NCBI RefSeq assembly: GCF_000172975.1
Contig: NZ_ABTR02000001.1
Coordinates: 622,001-686,000 of the forward strand
DNA from: Dethiosulfovibrio peptidovorans DSM 11002
GTDB taxonomy: Bacteria > Synergistota > Synergistia > Synergistales > Dethiosulfovibrionaceae
Length of the DNA stretch: 64,000 bases
Direction: 5' to 3'
Made by a program: the position numbers and the translations under genes. Of this stretch, positions 50,435 to 58,741 are shown in pieces (the stretch's first letter is position 1; each line of letters opens with the position of its first letter). The notes beneath the pieces were generated by a model. It was not told the origin of the DNA, did not search any database, and saw only the letters and a list, made by a program, of their open reading frames with translations.

Positions 50435-53400
50435 AGCGCTCCTTACCGACGCTCAAGAAGGCCCTGGCTGTATCGGTCGGTCTTTTTCTGGCTTTGATAG
50501 CGGTCCTGATAGTGGTAAACTACCGGTCTCAGAGATCCTTCGAGAGACAGACTGTGAAAGCCCTCCAGATACAGGCGGACAACATGGCCTCAATAATAGG
50601 CTACATACTATTCGAGAGAAGACAGGATGCCTACGACATAGCGGAGAGCAAGGAACTTACCGCCTACTTTCAAGGGCGGGACCTCGGCATGTCCAGGGAA
50701 TACGGGCTTAAGGCCAGCCGGGAAAACCTTCAGACCCTGCTGAAGAGAAAGCTCCAGAACACAATGTTCGAAAACGACATGGTCTACTCCAGAATAGCGG
50801 TAATACTGGGCGACGGCAGCCCCCTCGCAGTGACCCCGGCAGTACAGGGCAACCCTCCCGATTGGCTCAAATACCGTTACACTCTCAACCCCTCGGGGCG
50901 GATCGTAACCGAGTGGGAGAACGGAGAAAGCCGACTGGTGATATCATACCCCTACTTCTACAAGGGGAAGTACGAGGGTCAGATAGTGCTGTGGATGACC
51001 CCGTCGGACATACTGACCAGACTCAGAGCGAGACAGAGCACCGAACCGTGGAACAACATATTCCTCACCACCTGGAACGGACAGAGGGTGACGTCGCCGT
51101 TCGAGAACCCCAAGGAGGCCAGCAAGATATTCCACCACCTGGAGGGAGCGGAGGAACCGATGGAGGTAAAGGTGGGAGAGGAGGACAAGCCCACCGAGGT
51201 CCTGGCAGCAAAGGCGGCGGTTCCGGGAGCGTCGTTGTTCCTCTTCCTAGTGACCCCTAGAGACAGGATCTTCGGCTCCGCAACCCCCTACGGCAACCTG
51301 ATCATAATGGGAGCCTCCGCTCTGCTGCTCCTGGGAGGCGGACTCTTCCTCCTGAGGGAAAACACCAAGGCCGTGATACTGAAGGCCAAGGTCGATGAGG
51401 CGGAAAAAAATCAGACGACCGTCAAGGAACACAACGAAAGGCTCAAGACCGAGATAAGGGACCGAAAAAAAGCGGAAAGCGCCCTTCAGGGACAGCTATC
51501 CTTCATGCAGGTCTTATTGGATACAATCCCAAACCCGGTTTACTACTTCGATAAAAACGGCATAATACTGGGTTGTAACAGAGCCTTTTCCTCCCTGCTC
51601 GGCAAAGAGGGATGGGGAACGATCGGCACATCCATGGTAGAGCTGCTGCCCACGAAGGCAGCGGAAAAACTCATGGACCTCGGAGAGAGGGTTCTGAACG
51701 GCCACGAACCGGTCCGATTCCAGCTTCCCATGGATATCGACGGCCAGGAATACCGCTTTTTCTTCAATCAGGCGGCCTTCCGGTTGAACGAGAATAATTC
51801 CGGTGTGGTAGGGGTTATGGAGGACGTCACGGCCCTCATTCAAAACGCCGTCGAGCTCAGAAAGGCCAAGGAAGAGGCGGAGAGGGCCAACAGAGCGAAG
51901 AGCGCCTTTCTGGCCAACATGAGCCACGAGATCAGGACCCCGATGAACGCCGTGTTGGGCATGACCGAGCTCGCCCTGGAGACCACCTACGACGAGGACC
52001 AGAGAGAATATCTGGAGACGATACACGAAGCCTCCTGTTCGCTGATGGACATAATCAACGACATACTGGACATATCCAAGATCGAATCGGGACACATGGA
52101 GATAGACAGCCACCCCTTCGACCTTGGCGAGGTCGCATGGAAATCCGCCAGTTACCTCGCTAAGGAAGCCCACGGCAAGGGCCTGGAACTGAACGTAGAC
52201 ATAGACGAGGAGCTGGCGGAAAGCTACATAGGCGATTCGGTGAGGATAAGACAGATAATGGTCAACCTGCTTAGCAACGCAGTCAAATTCACCGACGAAG
52301 GGGAGATCCTCATGTCGGTGAAGGCTATGGAAAAAACGGCAAAGATGGATTCGGTAGAGATAAGGATAGAAGACACAGGAATAGGGCTGTCCGAAAAAGA
52401 AATAGCCAGGATATTCTCTCCCTTCATCCAGGCCGACGTATCGACGACCAAGCGCTACGGAGGCACAGGACTCGGCCTGTCCATATGTAAAAAATTGGTG
52501 GAGATCATGGGAGGCAAACTGGAGGTTCAAAGCGCTCCCGGAAAGGGAAGCGTCTTCAGCTTCACTATTCCCCTGACGATAGGAGATCGAAACAGGCAGG
52601 ACCTCCATCCCGAACTGAGATCCCGTTCGGCCCTTATAGTGGACGACAACGAGACCAACAGGGCCATACTTAGCCGCAAGCTGTCCGCCTGGGGCATGGA
52701 AGTCCACCAAGCAAAATCAGGAGAGGAAGCCCTGAACATACTGACCGGAAAAAATCGAAGATCGGCGGACATAATGATACTGGACTGCCATATGCCAGAC
52801 ATGGACGGACCTACCGTGCTTGAAAGGCTAAACCAAGAGAACGCCATGCCGGAGGCGGCCATAATGTTCAGCTCCCTAGACGGGCCGGAAGTAAAATCCA
52901 GATGCAGGGATCTCGGCATACGTTGGTTTCTGACTAAGCCCATCCCGGACAGCGTGTTGAAGAAAACCCTGATAAAATCCATAACCCCGGAGGAAGCGGG
53001 CTCTACGCCGCAGGAACTGGGCGATCAGGATCTGTTCGGAGTCGGAAAGTCCGTGCTGGTCGTGGAGGACAACGAATTCAACGCCAGGATAATGAGAAGG
53101 ACCATGGCGAGACGGGGCTTTCAGGTGGACCTGGCGATCAACGGCACGGAGGCACTGAAAAAGATAGACGAGGCCAGACCGGACCTGGTTCTGATGGACA
53201 TACAGATGCCTGTAATGGACGGGAAGGAGACCACCAGGAAGATCCGACGGGAAGAGCTACGGTCGGGACGTCCCAGACTTCCGGTGATAGCCCTTACAGC
53301 CTATGCCATGGCGGAGGAAAAATCAGCCATACTGGAGTCGGGAGTAGACGACATAGTCACCAAACCGGTCAACAGAGAGGATCTGTTCCGGGCCGTAACT

Positions 53401-53820
53401 GCCCTGCTTCCGGAGACATCGGAAGCAACTCCCACTCCGGTGGATAAATCCGATGGAATCCTGGATCCCGACAGGATCGCAGCGCTCCTGGAAATGGTTG
53501 GAAAGGACCAGGCCATAATGGAAGAGGTCATAGGCGATTTTATTGAAAATCTGCCGTCCCAGCTAGAGAGCTTGTCTCAGGCCGTCGCAAAGAGGTCGCC
53601 GGAGGAGACGGCAAAGGCGGCTCACGGCCTGAAAGGATCGCTCGGAACGGTAGGAGCCCGAGAGGCCTGGGAGATATGCGTCCGACTTGAGAGACTTGCC
53701 AAGGAAGCCGATCTTACCGCTTCCGTCGAGGTGGTTAAAGAACTCGAACTATCTCTGAGAAAACTGACGGACGAACTGAAAAGAGGCGGCTGGAAAAGGT
53801 ACGTCGAACCAGAGCGATAA
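50431..53820 (+). CDS. Hybrid sensor histidine kinase with PAS, two receivers and HPt
   Basis: 1129 residues. Helix 1 (about 12-31), a periplasmic domain to about 285, helix 2 (288-308), coiled coil, PAS (about 358-470), HisKA with phospho-His499 in LANMSHEIRTPMNAVLG, ATPase (NLLSNAVKFTDEG, EDTGIGLSEKE, GGTGLGLSICKKLVEIMGG), receiver 1 with Asp785 (IMILDCHMPDMDG), receiver 2 with Asp923 (LVLMDIQMPVMDG), and an HPt domain with His1065 (KAAHGLKGSLGTVGA). A full BarA-like phosphorelay. It is coupled to the binding protein upstream and an HD-GYP regulator 11 bases downstream, the likely output. Confidence 0.95.
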   Translation: MKRSLPTLKKALAVSVGLFLALIAVLIVVNYRSQRSFERQTVKALQIQADNMASIIGYILFERRQDAYDIAESKELTAYFQGRDLGMSREYGLKASRENLQTLLKRKLQNTMFENDMVYSRIAVILGDGSPLAVTPAVQGNPPDWLKYRYTLNPSGRIVTEWENGESRLVISYPYFYKGKYEGQIVLWMTPSDILTRLRARQSTEPWNNIFLTTWNGQRVTSPFENPKEASKIFHHLEGAEEPMEVKVGEEDKPTEVLAAKAAVPGASLFLFLVTPRDRIFGSATPYGNLIIMGASALLLLGGGLFLLRENTKAVILKAKVDEAEKNQTTVKEHNERLKTEIRDRKKAESALQGQLSFMQVLLDTIPNPVYYFDKNGIILGCNRAFSSLLGKEGWGTIGTSMVELLPTKAAEKLMDLGERVLNGHEPVRFQLPMDIDGQEYRFFFNQAAFRLNENNSGVVGVMEDVTALIQNAVELRKAKEEAERANRAKSAFLANMSHEIRTPMNAVLGMTELALETTYDEDQREYLETIHEASCSLMDIINDILDISKIESGHMEIDSHPFDLGEVAWKSASYLAKEAHGKGLELNVDIDEELAESYIGDSVRIRQIMVNLLSNAVKFTDEGEILMSVKAMEKTAKMDSVEIRIEDTGIGLSEKEIARIFSPFIQADVSTTKRYGGTGLGLSICKKLVEIMGGKLEVQSAPGKGSVFSFTIPLTIGDRNRQDLHPELRSRSALIVDDNETNRAILSRKLSAWGMEVHQAKSGEEALNILTGKNRRSADIMILDCHMPDMDGPTVLERLNQENAMPEAAIMFSSLDGPEVKSRCRDLGIRWFLTKPIPDSVLKKTLIKSITPEEAGSTPQELGDQDLFGVGKSVLVVEDNEFNARIMRRTMARRGFQVDLAINGTEALKKIDEARPDLVLMDIQMPVMDGKETTRKIRREELRSGRPRLPVIALTAYAMAEEKSAILESGVDDIVTKPVNREDLFRAVTALLPETSEATPTPVDKSDGILDPDRIAALLEMVGKDQAIMEEVIGDFIENLPSQLESLSQAVAKRSPEETAKAAHGLKGSLGTVGAREAWEICVRLERLAKEADLTASVEVVKELELSLRKLTDELKRGGWKRYVEPER

Positions 53821-53831
53821 GGGAGGCCACT

Positions 53832-54902
53832 ATGGCTACTGTACTGATAGTTGAGGACGACAGGATAACCCGCAAGGTCCTGGCCATGGGGATAAAGAAC
53901 CTCGGCTACAGGGTGATGGAGGCCGAAAGTGGAGAGGAAGCCCTGTCCATGCTGCTGGGAGTCGACTCGGACGTCGACATGATATTGATGGACGTAGTCA
54001 TGCCGGGGATGGACGGGATAGAGACCACCGGCAGAATAAGGTCCATGGAGATACCGGCGGTGATAATAATGCTGACCTCCGACGACAGCTCCGAGACGGT
54101 CAAGAGGGCCGTCATGGCCGGAGCGGACGACTACATGACCAAGCCGGTGGACCCCAACCAGCTGGGCACCAGACTTGAGTTGGCCCTGAAAGCGTCGAGC
54201 TTCTACGTCTACAGACACAACTTCGCCAGCCAGATAGAGGGCTTCGAAAGCTTCCATGCGGAAGACCGAAAATCGATGGACATAATAGCCAGCAAAAACG
54301 AGAACCTCCTATCCGACCTGTTGAAGACCCTCAACCTAATCGCAAAGATGAGGGACAACGACACATACGAACACACATCCCGAGTCGGTTGGCTGTCCAT
54401 GGCCCTGGCCAAGGCCATAGGCGAGCCGGAGGACGAGGTAATCTCCCTGGGACTGGCCGCACCTCTCCACGACATCGGAAAGATAGGCGTCCCAGACTCT
54501 ATCCTCTTAAAACCCGGATCTCTTACCGATCGGGAATGGGAGATAATGAAACAACACCCGATATTCGGGTGGAAACTGCTCAACCGATTCTCCTCCGGAG
54601 TCCTCATGACCGCCGCATCTGTGGCGTTGAACCATCACGAGAGATGGGATGGTTCGGGATATCCTAAGGGGCTGAAAGGCAAGGAAATTCCCCTTTACGG
54701 CCGGATCGTGGCAGTGGTGGACAGCTTCGACGCCATGGTCAGTCCCAGGCCCTATAAGGAAGCGAAACCAGTCGATTGGGGATTCGAGGAAATACGATCG
54801 CTGGCGGGAATCCAGTTTTGCCCCGAGACAGTCGAGGCCTTTATCTCCCTGGAAGAGAAAATAGAAAAACGTTACGAGATGGAAAAACAGGCACAGATCT
54901 AG
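53832..54902 (+). CDS. Response regulator with HD-GYP domain, cyclic-di-GMP phosphodiesterase
   Basis: 356 residues. Receiver domain with Asp54 (MILMDVVMPGMDG) and Lys in YMTKPVD, a linker helix (about 130-175), then HD-GYP: HTSRVGWLSMALAKAIGE, the metal-binding HD pair in LHDIGKIGVPDSILLKPG, HPIFGWKLL, HHERWDGSGYPKGLKG and GRIVAVVDSFDAM. It should break down c-di-GMP when phosphorylated by the hybrid kinase. All catalytic residues appear intact, unlike the remnant at 9402-10132. Confidence 0.95.
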   Translation: MATVLIVEDDRITRKVLAMGIKNLGYRVMEAESGEEALSMLLGVDSDVDMILMDVVMPGMDGIETTGRIRSMEIPAVIIMLTSDDSSETVKRAVMAGADDYMTKPVDPNQLGTRLELALKASSFYVYRHNFASQIEGFESFHAEDRKSMDIIASKNENLLSDLLKTLNLIAKMRDNDTYEHTSRVGWLSMALAKAIGEPEDEVISLGLAAPLHDIGKIGVPDSILLKPGSLTDREWEIMKQHPIFGWKLLNRFSSGVLMTAASVALNHHERWDGSGYPKGLKGKEIPLYGRIVAVVDSFDAMVSPRPYKEAKPVDWGFEEIRSLAGIQFCPETVEAFISLEEKIEKRYEMEKQAQI

Positions 54903-54942
54903 ACTCCTATAACGGTCCCTGCACCTATAATAATAAACTGCT

Positions 54943-55030
54943 GGGAACATCTATAAAATACGTCGGAGTCTCCTCCGTGAGGTAGCTCCGACGAAAGCCT
55001 GTCTCGCCCGAGCGTATTTAAAAAGACTGC
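54943..55030. repeat. Palindromic repeat element, copy 3 (divergent)
   Basis: Starts GGGAACATCTATAAAATACG, has an inner GTCGGAG-x-CTCCG and GTAGCTCCGAC, and contains CCTGTCTCGCCCGAGCGT, the exact reverse complement of an 18-base stretch in copy 1. Ends less clear than in copies 1 and 2. It fills the gap between the HD-GYP and CorC-like genes. Confidence 0.65.
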
Positions 55031-55049
55031 ATCTTTCGGAGGATCACTT

Positions 55050-56303
55050 ATGGCAACTGGAACACTTTTCAGCGCTCTTATAACCTTCGTCCTTCTGTTC
55101 GCACTGTCGGCCTTCTTCTCCGCCAGCGAGACGGCCTTCTCCAGCGTCAACAAGATCAGGCTCCGCCGCTTCGTAGAGGAGGAGAGGCCAGGCGCATCCA
55201 GCGCCATGGAGCTGGCCAAGGACTTCAACCGCACAGTATCGGCCATACTGATAGGCGGGAACATCGTGGACATACTTATAACATCCGCCGCCACCGCCGT
55301 CTTGACGTCCATGTTCGGCCCTATGGGAGCGGTCTACGCCACCGTACTTATGACGATCCTCATAATACTGTTCGGAGAGATATTGCCCAAGGCCTTGGTC
55401 AAGGACAGAGCGGAACCCTTCGCCCTGGCCTCGGCCCCGATGGTGAAGTTCTTCGTGTCCGTATTGAACCCGGTCTGCACCCTCACCTCCAGGATAACAT
55501 CTGCCCTGAGACACGGCAGGACCGGAGGAACCCTGATACCCACCGTGACCCACGACGAGCTGCTCAGCATAGTGGACACCATGGGAGGCGAGGGAACCCT
55601 CCCCCTCTCCGAGAGGGAGCTGGTGGAGAACGCCGTCAACTTCAACGGACTGGAGGTCTGGGAGGTCCAGACTCCCAGGGTGGACCTATTCGCGATAGAG
55701 GTGGACGACGATCCCTCGGTAGTGACAGGACTGATAGTTGCGAACCACTACTCCAGGATACCGATCTACCAGAGCTCGATAGACAACATAGTGGGCATAC
55801 TCTACGAGAAGGACTACCTGGCCGCCGTAACCTCCGGCAAAAAACCGGTCATCCGGGACATGATGAAGCGCCCCATCCTCATAGCGGGAAGCGCCAGCCT
55901 CATGGACAGCCTCAAGATACTCCGCTCCAGCCACACCCACATGGCGGTGGTGCTGGACGAATACGGAGGGACCTCCGGCATAGTCACTCTGGAGGACCTG
56001 CTGGAGGAGCTGGTTGGCGAGCTCTACGACGAACACGACGACATAAAGGAAAACGTCACCAAGATAGAGGAGAACGTCTACATGGCCAACGGGGACATCT
56101 ACATAAAGAGGCTTTTCGAGGCATTTCTGGACGTCCCATACGAGCCGGAGACAGACGCAACCACGCTGAGCGGATGGCTTCTCGAACAGTTCAAGACCCT
56201 TCCGGAGACCGGCGCAGAGGTAAAATGGGAGAACTTCTCCTTCCAGGTCTCAAAGCTGTCGGGACAGAGAATACACAAGGTACGAATCACGAGACAGCCT
56301 TAA
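55050..56303 (+). CDS. CNNM/HlyC-CorC family membrane protein
   Basis: 417 residues. The N-terminal CNNM (DUF21) domain has four helices (LITFVLLFALSAFFSASETA and following; VLMTILIILFGEILPKALVK is the signature), then two CBS domains (about 195-320, with RIPIYQSSIDNIVGILYEKD and HMAVVLDEYGGTSGIVTLED) and a CorC_HlyC C-terminal domain. The family is tied to Mg or Co efflux and was once called haemolysin. ATG with GGAGG seven bases upstream. Repeat elements lie on both sides. Confidence 0.93.
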   Translation: MATGTLFSALITFVLLFALSAFFSASETAFSSVNKIRLRRFVEEERPGASSAMELAKDFNRTVSAILIGGNIVDILITSAATAVLTSMFGPMGAVYATVLMTILIILFGEILPKALVKDRAEPFALASAPMVKFFVSVLNPVCTLTSRITSALRHGRTGGTLIPTVTHDELLSIVDTMGGEGTLPLSERELVENAVNFNGLEVWEVQTPRVDLFAIEVDDDPSVVTGLIVANHYSRIPIYQSSIDNIVGILYEKDYLAAVTSGKKPVIRDMMKRPILIAGSASLMDSLKILRSSHTHMAVVLDEYGGTSGIVTLEDLLEELVGELYDEHDDIKENVTKIEENVYMANGDIYIKRLFEAFLDVPYEPETDATTLSGWLLEQFKTLPETGAEVKWENFSFQVSKLSGQRIHKVRITRQP

Positions 56304-56358
56304 GGGCTCCTCTAAAAACTCACTTTCGACCTTCCTCGGAGAGGTCATTTCGGCTCCG
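56304..56358. repeat. Palindromic repeat element, copy 4 (left part only)
   Basis: Begins directly after the CorC-like stop: GGGCTCCTCTAAAAACTCAC, then TTTCGACCTTCCTCGGAGAG and GTCATTTCGGCTCCG, closely matching the left part of copy 2. The right terminal arm is not found before the terminator at 56419, so this looks like a truncated copy. Confidence 0.7.
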
Positions 56359-56418
56359 CCCTGCCGGACGATGCCCTGTACCTCGACGTGAGGCAGTATA
56401 CAGGCATGCTTAAAACAC

Positions 56419-56459
56419 AAGCACCCTGAGGGATTTTCTATCCCACAGGGTGCTTTATT
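56419..56459 (+). terminator. Terminator after the CorC-like gene
   Basis: AAGCACCCTG / CAGGGTGCTT, ten-bp stem with a long loop (AGGGATTTTCTATCCCA, itself able to pair GGGA with TCCC), then TATTT. It reaches the end of the convergent toxin gene and may serve both strands. Confidence 0.82.
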
Positions 56460-56746
56460 TCCCGAAAAGATCCGCATGTGTTCCTGTCCGGGTAAGGGTC
56501 AACACCAGGACAGATGCTTCCACACGATACACCAGTAACCAATCAGTCTGAATATGACACGCTAGATGCCCTGCCCAATTCCCGGAAAGAGTGTGATCCC
56601 TATTTTTTTGGGGGGAGCTCCTCAGCCATAGCCAGTATAGAGATTACATCTTCCATGAGCTCTATCTTTAGTCCACGCTTTATGGCTAGTTTGTAGTCCC
56701 TTCTGAATTGAGAGGTCGGTTTTACCGTTAGCTTTGTCTTTCTCAT
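56455..56746 (-). pseudogene. YafQ-family toxin, frameshifted
   Basis: The 5' part reads MRKTKLTVKPTSQFRRDYKL and continues to MAEELPPKK, then TAG. In the +1 frame the sequence goes on as RDHTLSGNWAGHLACHIQTD and WLLVYRVEASVLVLTLTRTG, ending THADLFGK, with the YafQ core histidines and the terminal LFGK. The break is at a run of seven A (56612-56618 region): six A would restore an intact 96-residue toxin. Thus it is an inactive toxin, a sequencing error, or a slippage site. The start overlaps the antitoxin stop by four bases. YafQ toxins cut mRNA at the ribosome. Confidence 0.82.
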
Positions 56747-57021
56747 TTTCTGAGATCAGCAAAAAGCTTGTCTAAATCGGTGTAGCCCTTAATCGAAGGG
56801 TCTTTGGCGATTATCTCCGCCTTCAACATCGCAGCCATGGTTTCCCTGTTTATATGGTTCAGAGAGATTTCAAAGGGAATTCTGCCCTCACGGAACGATT
56901 GGCGAACAAAGATGTTAAAAGCTGTTGTGAGATTCATACCCATCTCTCCGAAGAGAGTCTCTGCCTGAGCTTTTAGATCGGAATCCATACGAATGCTGAT
57001 ATTTGTCGTATTTCCAGCCAT
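56743..57021 (-). CDS. RelB/DinJ-family antitoxin
   Basis: 92 residues: NISIRMDSDLKAQAETLFGE and MGMNLTTAFNIFVRQSFREG form the ribbon-helix-helix DNA-binding domain of DinJ, and the rest wraps the toxin. Usual length. GGAGG before the ATG. It lies upstream of and overlaps the YafQ toxin gene, normal for this pair. It is intact while the toxin frame is broken. Likely represses its own promoter. Confidence 0.92.
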   Translation of the reverse strand: MAGNTTNISIRMDSDLKAQAETLFGEMGMNLTTAFNIFVRQSFREGRIPFEISLNHINRETMAAMLKAEIIAKDPSIKGYTDLDKLFADLRK

Positions 57022-57203
57022 ATGCCCACCTCCTTCTATATCCTTACGTCATACGGCTATTGTGGTAAAAAAACAATACATAGCACGAACTAACTAGCTC
57101 TCTAGTTCTACGGCGTATTTTTCCCTGTTCTCCGAGCTATCTTTGACCTTCTCCAGGGGCAAGCCGGTTATATCCACTTCAGGTATTCTCGGGGAGCCGT
57201 CCT

Positions 57204-57656
57204 TTAGATTTTTAGGTCCTTCTCGATGGAGGACAGGACTATGGAGGTACACAGCTTGCCTATCCTGGTCAGCTCTCCGAGGATCCTCTCAAGGTCCTTG
57301 ATTGACCTAGCGACTATCTCGACGTAGTAGTCGTCCTGTCCTGTGATGCTCAGGCACCTTATGACCTCCGGTATGGCGGTTATTTTATCCGCCAGGTATG
57401 GGTCGGGGTTTTTGAAGTCCGTGGACATGGCGGACATGGCCCTGATCGGAAAGCCAGCCTTTTCCGGGTCTATCCTGGCCCCATATCCCATGATTATCCC
57501 GACGCTCTCCATTCGTCGGACCCTCTCTATGGCTGCAGGGGCGGAGAGCCCCACTTTCTTTCCCAACTCCCTGAAGGAGATTCTGCCGCTTGCCTGAAGC
57601 TCCCTGAGGATCGCCAGGCCGGTGTCGTCCAGTAGGTTGCCGTCTTTTATGGTCAT
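57204..57656 (-). CDS. Lrp/AsnC-family transcriptional regulator
   Basis: 150 residues. Winged helix: LLDDTGLAILRELQASGRIS and FRELGKKVGLSAPAAIERVR; RAM ligand domain with IPEVIRCLSITGQDDYYVEI. Such proteins sense amino acids. It is divergent from the amidinotransferase-fold hydrolase at 57826 across a 169-base gap with repeated AATCTA-type boxes, so it probably controls that gene. GAGGGAGGA lies before the ATG. Confidence 0.93.
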   Translation of the reverse strand: MTIKDGNLLDDTGLAILRELQASGRISFRELGKKVGLSAPAAIERVRRMESVGIIMGYGARIDPEKAGFPIRAMSAMSTDFKNPDPYLADKITAIPEVIRCLSITGQDDYYVEIVARSIKDLERILGELTRIGKLCTSIVLSSIEKDLKI

Positions 57657-57704
57657 GTTGTCCTCCCTCTTGCTCTCAAACGTAAAGTTATAGCCGGAAA
57701 CGAT

Positions 57705-57748
57705 AGGGGTTTGTAATCTATAATCTCCTAATCTATTATAAAACCCCT
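57705..57748 (+). promoter_or_regulatory. Promoter inside an inverted repeat, candidate Lrp operator
   Basis: AGGGGTTT (57705-57712) and AAACCCCT (57741-57748) frame a TTGTAA (57711-57716), 17-base, TATTAT (57734-57739) promoter reading towards the hydrolase gene. Direct repeats AATCTA lie inside and again near 57790. On the minus strand TTGCAT (57785-57780) with a 17-base gap to TAAGCT could serve the Lrp gene. Confidence 0.6.
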
Positions 57749-57825
57749 GTGGAAAAGAGCTTATATCGTCTATCCTATTTATGCAAGAGCAAATAATCTA
57801 AAAGAACTCAAAGGAGGCACTCTGC

Positions 57826-58701
57826 ATGAAACCCTGGGGAGCTCAGTCGGAAGTTGGAAAGATAGAGAAGATAATGGTGAAGAGGGCGGAAGACGCCTAC
57901 GGAAGCCAGGAGGTCCTGGACTCCTGCTGGAGGGACCTGGGCTACACCGAGCGGGTGAATTACTCCAAGGCTATGGACGAATACGATGCATTTCTATCCG
58001 TTATAAAGAGCCACGTGCCTGAGGTGTTTTGCCTCCCCTCCCAGGAGGGAACTGGTCCCGACTCGATGTACGCCAGGGACTCCTGTATGGTCACCGATAA
58101 AGGCTACGTCCTCTTCAACATGGGCAAGCCCCAGCGTAGGACCGAGGCAACAGAGGCGGGCCGTCTGTTCGACTCCATCGGTCTGCCAAGGCTGGGAGCC
58201 ATAGAGGGCGAGGGTACCATGGAGGCGGGGGACATGGCCTGGTTGGACGAGAGCACCCTGGCGGTAGGGATCAGCTACAGGACCAACCCCGAGGGAGTTC
58301 GCCAGCTGAGGGATTTGGCTGCCGGTAACTTCGAGGTGCTGGACTACCCTATACCTCACTGGAACGGACCGGAGGAGTGCCTTCACCTGATGTCCTTCAT
58401 AAGCCCTGTGGACCACAAGGCGGCGGTTGTCTACTCCAGACAGATGCCAGTTACCTTTCGGCAGGAACTTCTTCACAGGGGATATAACCTGATAGAGGTT
58501 CCAGACCAGGAGTACGACACCATGGCCTGTAACGTCCTGGCCCTGGAGCCCGGTCTGGTCCTCATGATAGAGGGCAACCCTATCACCAAGGGCAGGCTAC
58601 AGGAGGCTGGCATGGAAGTGTTGGAGTTCCCGGGTACCGAGATATGCTGGAAGGGCGGCGGAGGACCTACATGTCTTACCAGGCCCCTTCTTCGTAAGTA
58701 G
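57826..58701 (+). CDS. Dimethylarginine dimethylaminohydrolase / amidinotransferase-fold hydrolase
   Basis: 291 residues of the guanidine-modifying superfamily. PDSMYARDSCMV and EGEGTMEAGDMAWL are substrate-guanidine and carboxylate motifs, ECLHLMSFISPVD holds the catalytic His, and Cys283 in GGGGPTCLTRPLLRK is the nucleophile. It probably hydrolyses arginine or a substituted arginine, giving citrulline and an amine or ammonia. AAAGGAGG before ATG. Followed 40 bases on by an amino acid symporter, so uptake and first breakdown step may be paired. Confidence 0.85.
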   Translation: MKPWGAQSEVGKIEKIMVKRAEDAYGSQEVLDSCWRDLGYTERVNYSKAMDEYDAFLSVIKSHVPEVFCLPSQEGTGPDSMYARDSCMVTDKGYVLFNMGKPQRRTEATEAGRLFDSIGLPRLGAIEGEGTMEAGDMAWLDESTLAVGISYRTNPEGVRQLRDLAAGNFEVLDYPIPHWNGPEECLHLMSFISPVDHKAAVVYSRQMPVTFRQELLHRGYNLIEVPDQEYDTMACNVLALEPGLVLMIEGNPITKGRLQEAGMEVLEFPGTEICWKGGGGPTCLTRPLLRK

Positions 58702-58741
58702 CTTTCATAAAAACAATGCAGACCGGAAGGGAGGGAGATAG

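Noticed and set aside
56455..56746. Programmed frameshifting as the default explanation of the YafQ break
   Set aside because: The needed shift is +1 at A7, whereas A-rich slippery sites usually give -1; no stimulatory structure is evident. Mutation or sequencing error is simpler.
57070..57203. Possible protein tail on the minus strand, including RIPEVDITGLPLEKVKD and NREKYAVELES, ending near 57093
   Set aside because: It looks coding in style but has no start or ribosome site, lies just after the Lrp stop, and matches nothing I know. At most a gene remnant; not called.
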